From positions 372,001 through 436,000 of the forward strand of contig NZ_VMBP01000002.1 in the NCBI RefSeq assembly GCF_007559435.1: a stretch of 64,000 nt of DNA, in the 5' to 3' direction. Shown here piece by piece: positions 61,322 through 64,000 of this stretch; the first letter of the stretch is position 1, and each line of letters starts with the position of its first letter. This stretch comes from Ancylobacter moscoviensis (lineage in GTDB: Bacteria; Pseudomonadota; Alphaproteobacteria; Rhizobiales; Xanthobacteraceae). The notes under the pieces were generated by a model. The model searched no databases, was not told where the DNA came from, and worked only from the letters and a program-made list of their open reading frames with translations. The translations under genes and the position numbers were made by a program.

Positions 61322-63610
61322 ATGAGCGAGGCTCCCAACAGTTCCAACCGCTGGCGCCGCTTCGGCGAGTGGGATTCCCGCCCGCTGCGCCAGGACCTGT
61401 TCGCGGCGGAAAACCCGGAGGCCGGCTTCTCGGTGTTCCGCAGCCCCCACGACCCCGCCCCCTCGCTCACCGTCGAGGGGGGCCGGGTGACAGGGATGGA
61501 CGGCAAGGCGGCCGGCGACTTCGACATCATCGACGCCTTCATCGCCGCCCATCACATCGATCCCGCCATGGCCGCCGTCGCCATGGCGATGGACCCGGGC
61601 GAGATCGCCCGCAAGCTGGTGGACATCAACGTTCCCCGGCAGGAACTGGAGGCGCTCGCCCGCGGCCTGACGCCGGCGCGCCTCGCCGAAGTCGTGGGCC
61701 GGTTGTCGGCGCTCGAGATCGCCTTCGCCTATTCGAAGATGCGCCAGCGCCAGACCCCCGGCAACCAGGCCCACGTCACCAACGCCAAGGACGACCCGCT
61801 CCAGCTCGCCGCCGATTCCGCCACCGCCGTGGCGCTCGGCTTCGACGAGATCGAGACCACCATGCGCGTCGCCTCGAACGGCTGGGCCAACGCGCTCGCC
61901 TGCACGGTGGGCGCGGCGGTCGGGCGGGGAGGGGTGTTGTTCCAGTGCTCCATCGAGGAGGCGGAGGAGCTGCAGATCGGCCTCGCGGGCCTCGCCTCCT
62001 ATGCCGAGACCGTCTCGGTCTACGGTACAGAGCGCGCCTTCATCGACGGCGACGACACACCCTGGTCCAAGGCGCTGCTCACCGCCGCCTATGCCTCGCG
62101 CGGCATCAAGGCGCGCTGCACCTCGGGCGCGGCGGCGGAACTGCTGATGGGTTTCCACGAGCAGCGCTCGCTGCTCTATCTCGAAGCGCGCTGCCTGTGT
62201 CTGCAGCGGGCGATGGGCGTGCAGGGCACGCAGAACGGCGGCATCGACGGTGCCCCGCTCACCGCCTCCATGGCCGGCGGCGTGCGCGAACTGATGGCGG
62301 AGAACCTCATCGCCGTCTGGCTCGGCCTCGAATGCGCCTCGGGCAACGACACCCGCACCAGCGAGTCGGAGATCCGCGTCGGCGCCAAGATCACGCCCTA
62401 TCTGCTCGCCGGCTCGGACCTCATCTGCTCGGGCTTCGGCTCGGTGAAGAAGTACGACAATTCCTTCAACGCCTCGCTCTTCAACGGCGAGGAGATCGAG
62501 GACTATCTCGTCCTCCAGCGCGACTTTGAGACCGATGGCGGGCTCACCCCCGTCGACGAGGACCAGGTGCTCGGCCTGCGCGTGCGCGCCGTCGAGGCGC
62601 TGGCGGCGGTGATGGACGAGCTGGGCCTTGGCAAGGTCCCGCGCGAGCGGATCATGTCGGTGGTCTTCGCCTCCGGCTCGCAGGAGACCGAGAGCTTCAC
62701 CGCCGGCGAGGTCACGCCGATCAGCGCGGCAATCAAGGCGCGCGGCATCACCGCCGTGGACGTGGTGCGCGCGCTGGCGGCGCGCGGCTATACCGAGGAG
62801 GCGGAGAACCTTCTCCTCATGCTGCGCCAGCGCATCTCCGGCGATTATCTCCAGACCTCCGCCATCGTGCGCGACGGACGCGTCATCAGCGCCGTCAACG
62901 ATCCCAACGAATATCACGGCCCGGGCACCGGCTACCGCATGCCGGAGGCGCGCTGGCAGGCGGTGCAGGGCATCCGCAACGTGCTGACGCGTGACCGCGT
63001 GCTGGCGGTGGAGGATATCGGCGAGGCCGGCGAGTCCGACTGGCTGCTCCCCAGGGGGGAGGCGGTGCGGGGCACGGCGCCGCACGAGGTGGTCATCGGC
63101 GTCAGTCCCGGCTTCGGCCGCCAGCTTCACCGCACCACGGCCGGCCATAGGCTGGAGGAGGTCGTCGCGGCCCTCGTCGGCGGTATCGAGGCGGGCGGCG
63201 GCACGGCGCGCATCGTGCGCATGCTGCACACGGCGGACACGTCTTTTCTCGGCCTCGCTGCCGCGCGGCTCTCGGGCTCGGGCTACGGCATCGGCATCCA
63301 GGCCAAGGGCACCACGGTGCTGCATCAGGCCGACCGCATGCCGCACCTCAATGTCGAGCTGTTCTCCAATGCCCCGCTGACCGGCCTCGATCATTACCGG
63401 GCGCTCGGCCGCAACGCGGCCCTCTACACCCATGGCGAGGCGCCCGAGCCGGTGGTCGTGCCGGTGCAGGGCGAGGCTCTGGGCGCCCGCTTCCATGTGC
63501 GCGTGGCGCTGCTTTATGCCATCGAGACCGCCCTGACCGACCCCGCCGCCACGCCGGTCGAGCTCGACTATCGGCCTCCGGCCGGCGCCGACAGGAGTGA
63601 CCGCCCATGA
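61322..63610 (+). CDS. Coenzyme B12-dependent diol/polyol dehydratase, fused large and medium subunits
   Basis: A 762-residue fusion. Residues 1 to about 565 are the large (PduC-like) subunit: substrate and metal residues of the Klebsiella enzyme align without gaps at +8 (H151 in QAHVTN, E178 in GFDEIETT, E229 in GTERAF, Q304 in QGTQNG, D343 in ASGNDT, S370 in LICSGF). Residues about 575-750 are the medium (PduD-like) subunit: VVIGVSPGFG, LSGSGYGIGIQAKGTTVLHQ. The enzyme dehydrates a vicinal diol to an aldehyde by a radical mechanism. The two residues near substrate C3 in the Klebsiella enzyme, S301 and Q336, are D309 and T344 here, so substrate specificity is probably different. No shell protein for a microcompartment is in the window. 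Confidence 0.93.
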   Translation: MSEAPNSSNRWRRFGEWDSRPLRQDLFAAENPEAGFSVFRSPHDPAPSLTVEGGRVTGMDGKAAGDFDIIDAFIAAHHIDPAMAAVAMAMDPGEIARKLVDINVPRQELEALARGLTPARLAEVVGRLSALEIAFAYSKMRQRQTPGNQAHVTNAKDDPLQLAADSATAVALGFDEIETTMRVASNGWANALACTVGAAVGRGGVLFQCSIEEAEELQIGLAGLASYAETVSVYGTERAFIDGDDTPWSKALLTAAYASRGIKARCTSGAAAELLMGFHEQRSLLYLEARCLCLQRAMGVQGTQNGGIDGAPLTASMAGGVRELMAENLIAVWLGLECASGNDTRTSESEIRVGAKITPYLLAGSDLICSGFGSVKKYDNSFNASLFNGEEIEDYLVLQRDFETDGGLTPVDEDQVLGLRVRAVEALAAVMDELGLGKVPRERIMSVVFASGSQETESFTAGEVTPISAAIKARGITAVDVVRALAARGYTEEAENLLLMLRQRISGDYLQTSAIVRDGRVISAVNDPNEYHGPGTGYRMPEARWQAVQGIRNVLTRDRVLAVEDIGEAGESDWLLPRGEAVRGTAPHEVVIGVSPGFGRQLHRTTAGHRLEEVVAALVGGIEAGGGTARIVRMLHTADTSFLGLAAARLSGSGYGIGIQAKGTTVLHQADRMPHLNVELFSNAPLTGLDHYRALGRNAALYTHGEAPEPVVVPVQGEALGARFHVRVALLYAIETALTDPAATPVELDYRPPAGADRSDRP

Positions 63611-64000
63611 GCGACGTCGATCTCTATCCCGTCGCCGAGAAGGCGCCGGAACAGGTGAGGACGCCGACCGGCAAGCCGCTCTCCGCGCTGACGCTGGAAG
63701 CGGTCATGTCCGGCGAGGTGGACGCGCGGGACGTGGCGATCACGCCCGAGGCGCTTTTGCTTCAGGCGCGGATCGCCCGTGCCGCCGGGAGGGTGACGCT
63801 GGCGGAGAATTTCGAGCGCGCGGCGGATCTCGTGCGCGTTCCGCAGGACCTCATCCTCGACACCTACGAGCTGCTGCGGCCGGGCCGCGCGCGCGACGCG
63901 CAGCAGCTTCTCGACCGGGCGGCGCAGCTGCGCCGCGACTATGGCGCCGAGCGCGTCGCCGCCCTGATCGAGGAAGCCGCGGCTGTCTACACGCGCCGCG
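63607..64000 (+). CDS. Diol dehydratase small subunit (PduE-like), cut by the window end
   Basis: 131 residues are visible, starting MSDVDLYPVAEKAPEQVRTPTGKPLSALTL; the ATG overlaps the upstream stop (ATGA). Later PGRARDAQQLLDRAAQLRRDYGAERVAALIEEAAAVY is typical of the small (gamma) subunit that caps the B12 active site. Usual length is about 140-175, so the stop lies soon after base 64000. Downstream a reactivase, an ATPase or aldehyde enzymes may follow but cannot be seen. Confidence 0.92.
   Translation, partial: MSDVDLYPVAEKAPEQVRTPTGKPLSALTLEAVMSGEVDARDVAITPEALLLQARIARAAGRVTLAENFERAADLVRVPQDLILDTYELLRPGRARDAQQLLDRAAQLRRDYGAERVAALIEEAAAVYTRR

Noticed and set aside
57363-64000. A bacterial microcompartment (pdu-type) locus
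   Set aside because: No shell protein (BMC-domain) gene is seen in the window; downstream genes are out of view, so this is only unsupported, not excluded.

Overview
The window is 64 kb of GC-rich chromosomal DNA. It reads as an alphaproteobacterium of the order Hyphomicrobiales (Rhizobiales), probably near Xanthobacteraceae (Ancylobacter/Starkeya/Xanthobacter type). The family evidence is a complete CckA hybrid kinase, a DksA with only one of four zinc-finger cysteines, an LdtR-like MarR regulator, a YcjX/YcjF pair, and a 2073-residue repeat protein that resembles the polar-growth scaffold GPR of Agrobacterium. No rRNA, tRNA, CRISPR array, prophage or insertion sequence was recognised. The taxonomic call is inference; no search was possible.

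Layout. 1-12 kb: a cut-off Old Yellow Enzyme gene, nicotinate phosphoribosyltransferase, an SH3-domain membrane protein, a GnnA/GnnB-like pair (probable UDP-diaminoglucose synthesis for lipid A), the lipid II flippase MurJ, and a two-gene RND efflux pump ending in a strong terminator. 12.5-18.8 kb: the giant GPR-like protein on the minus strand. 19-32.7 kb: housekeeping and regulation (adrenodoxin-type ferredoxin; SixA-YcjX-YcjF; a MipA-type outer-membrane protein; DksA; an orphan FliO-like protein divergent from cckA; pgi and pgm; an LdtR-like regulator; Dps).

32.8-38.3 kb: a five-gene minus-strand operon (two SDR dehydrogenases, a creatininase-family amidohydrolase, two ureohydrolases) divergent from a LysR regulator, with a near-perfect inverted repeat between them. 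It looks like an undescribed catabolic route for a guanidino or lactam compound. 38.3-49 kb: an exopolysaccharide locus of Wzx/Wzy type: a chain-length protein whose C-terminal kinase domain has lost its Walker A motif, flippase, export lipoprotein, WecG-type transferase, polymerase, FkbM methyltransferase, GH18 hydrolase and the initiating phosphoglycosyltransferase.

49-57 kb: a kinase-like protein fused to a degenerate acyl-adenylate-enzyme C-terminal domain, translationally coupled to trmFO; the FetA/FetB metal exporter; and a MarR-FUSC-DUF1656-HlyD efflux operon with an operator-like palindrome at its promoter. 57.4-64 kb: a GntR regulator, two permeases and a binding protein of a carbohydrate-type ABC importer, and a coenzyme B12-dependent diol dehydratase (large and medium subunits fused, small subunit cut by the window end). 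Two almost identical palindromes precede gntR and the first transporter gene, so this is very probably one regulon. The dehydratase keeps all catalytic residues but changes the two residues lining the substrate pocket, so the system probably imports and dehydrates a polyol other than propanediol or glycerol. This is the best candidate for something new in the window.
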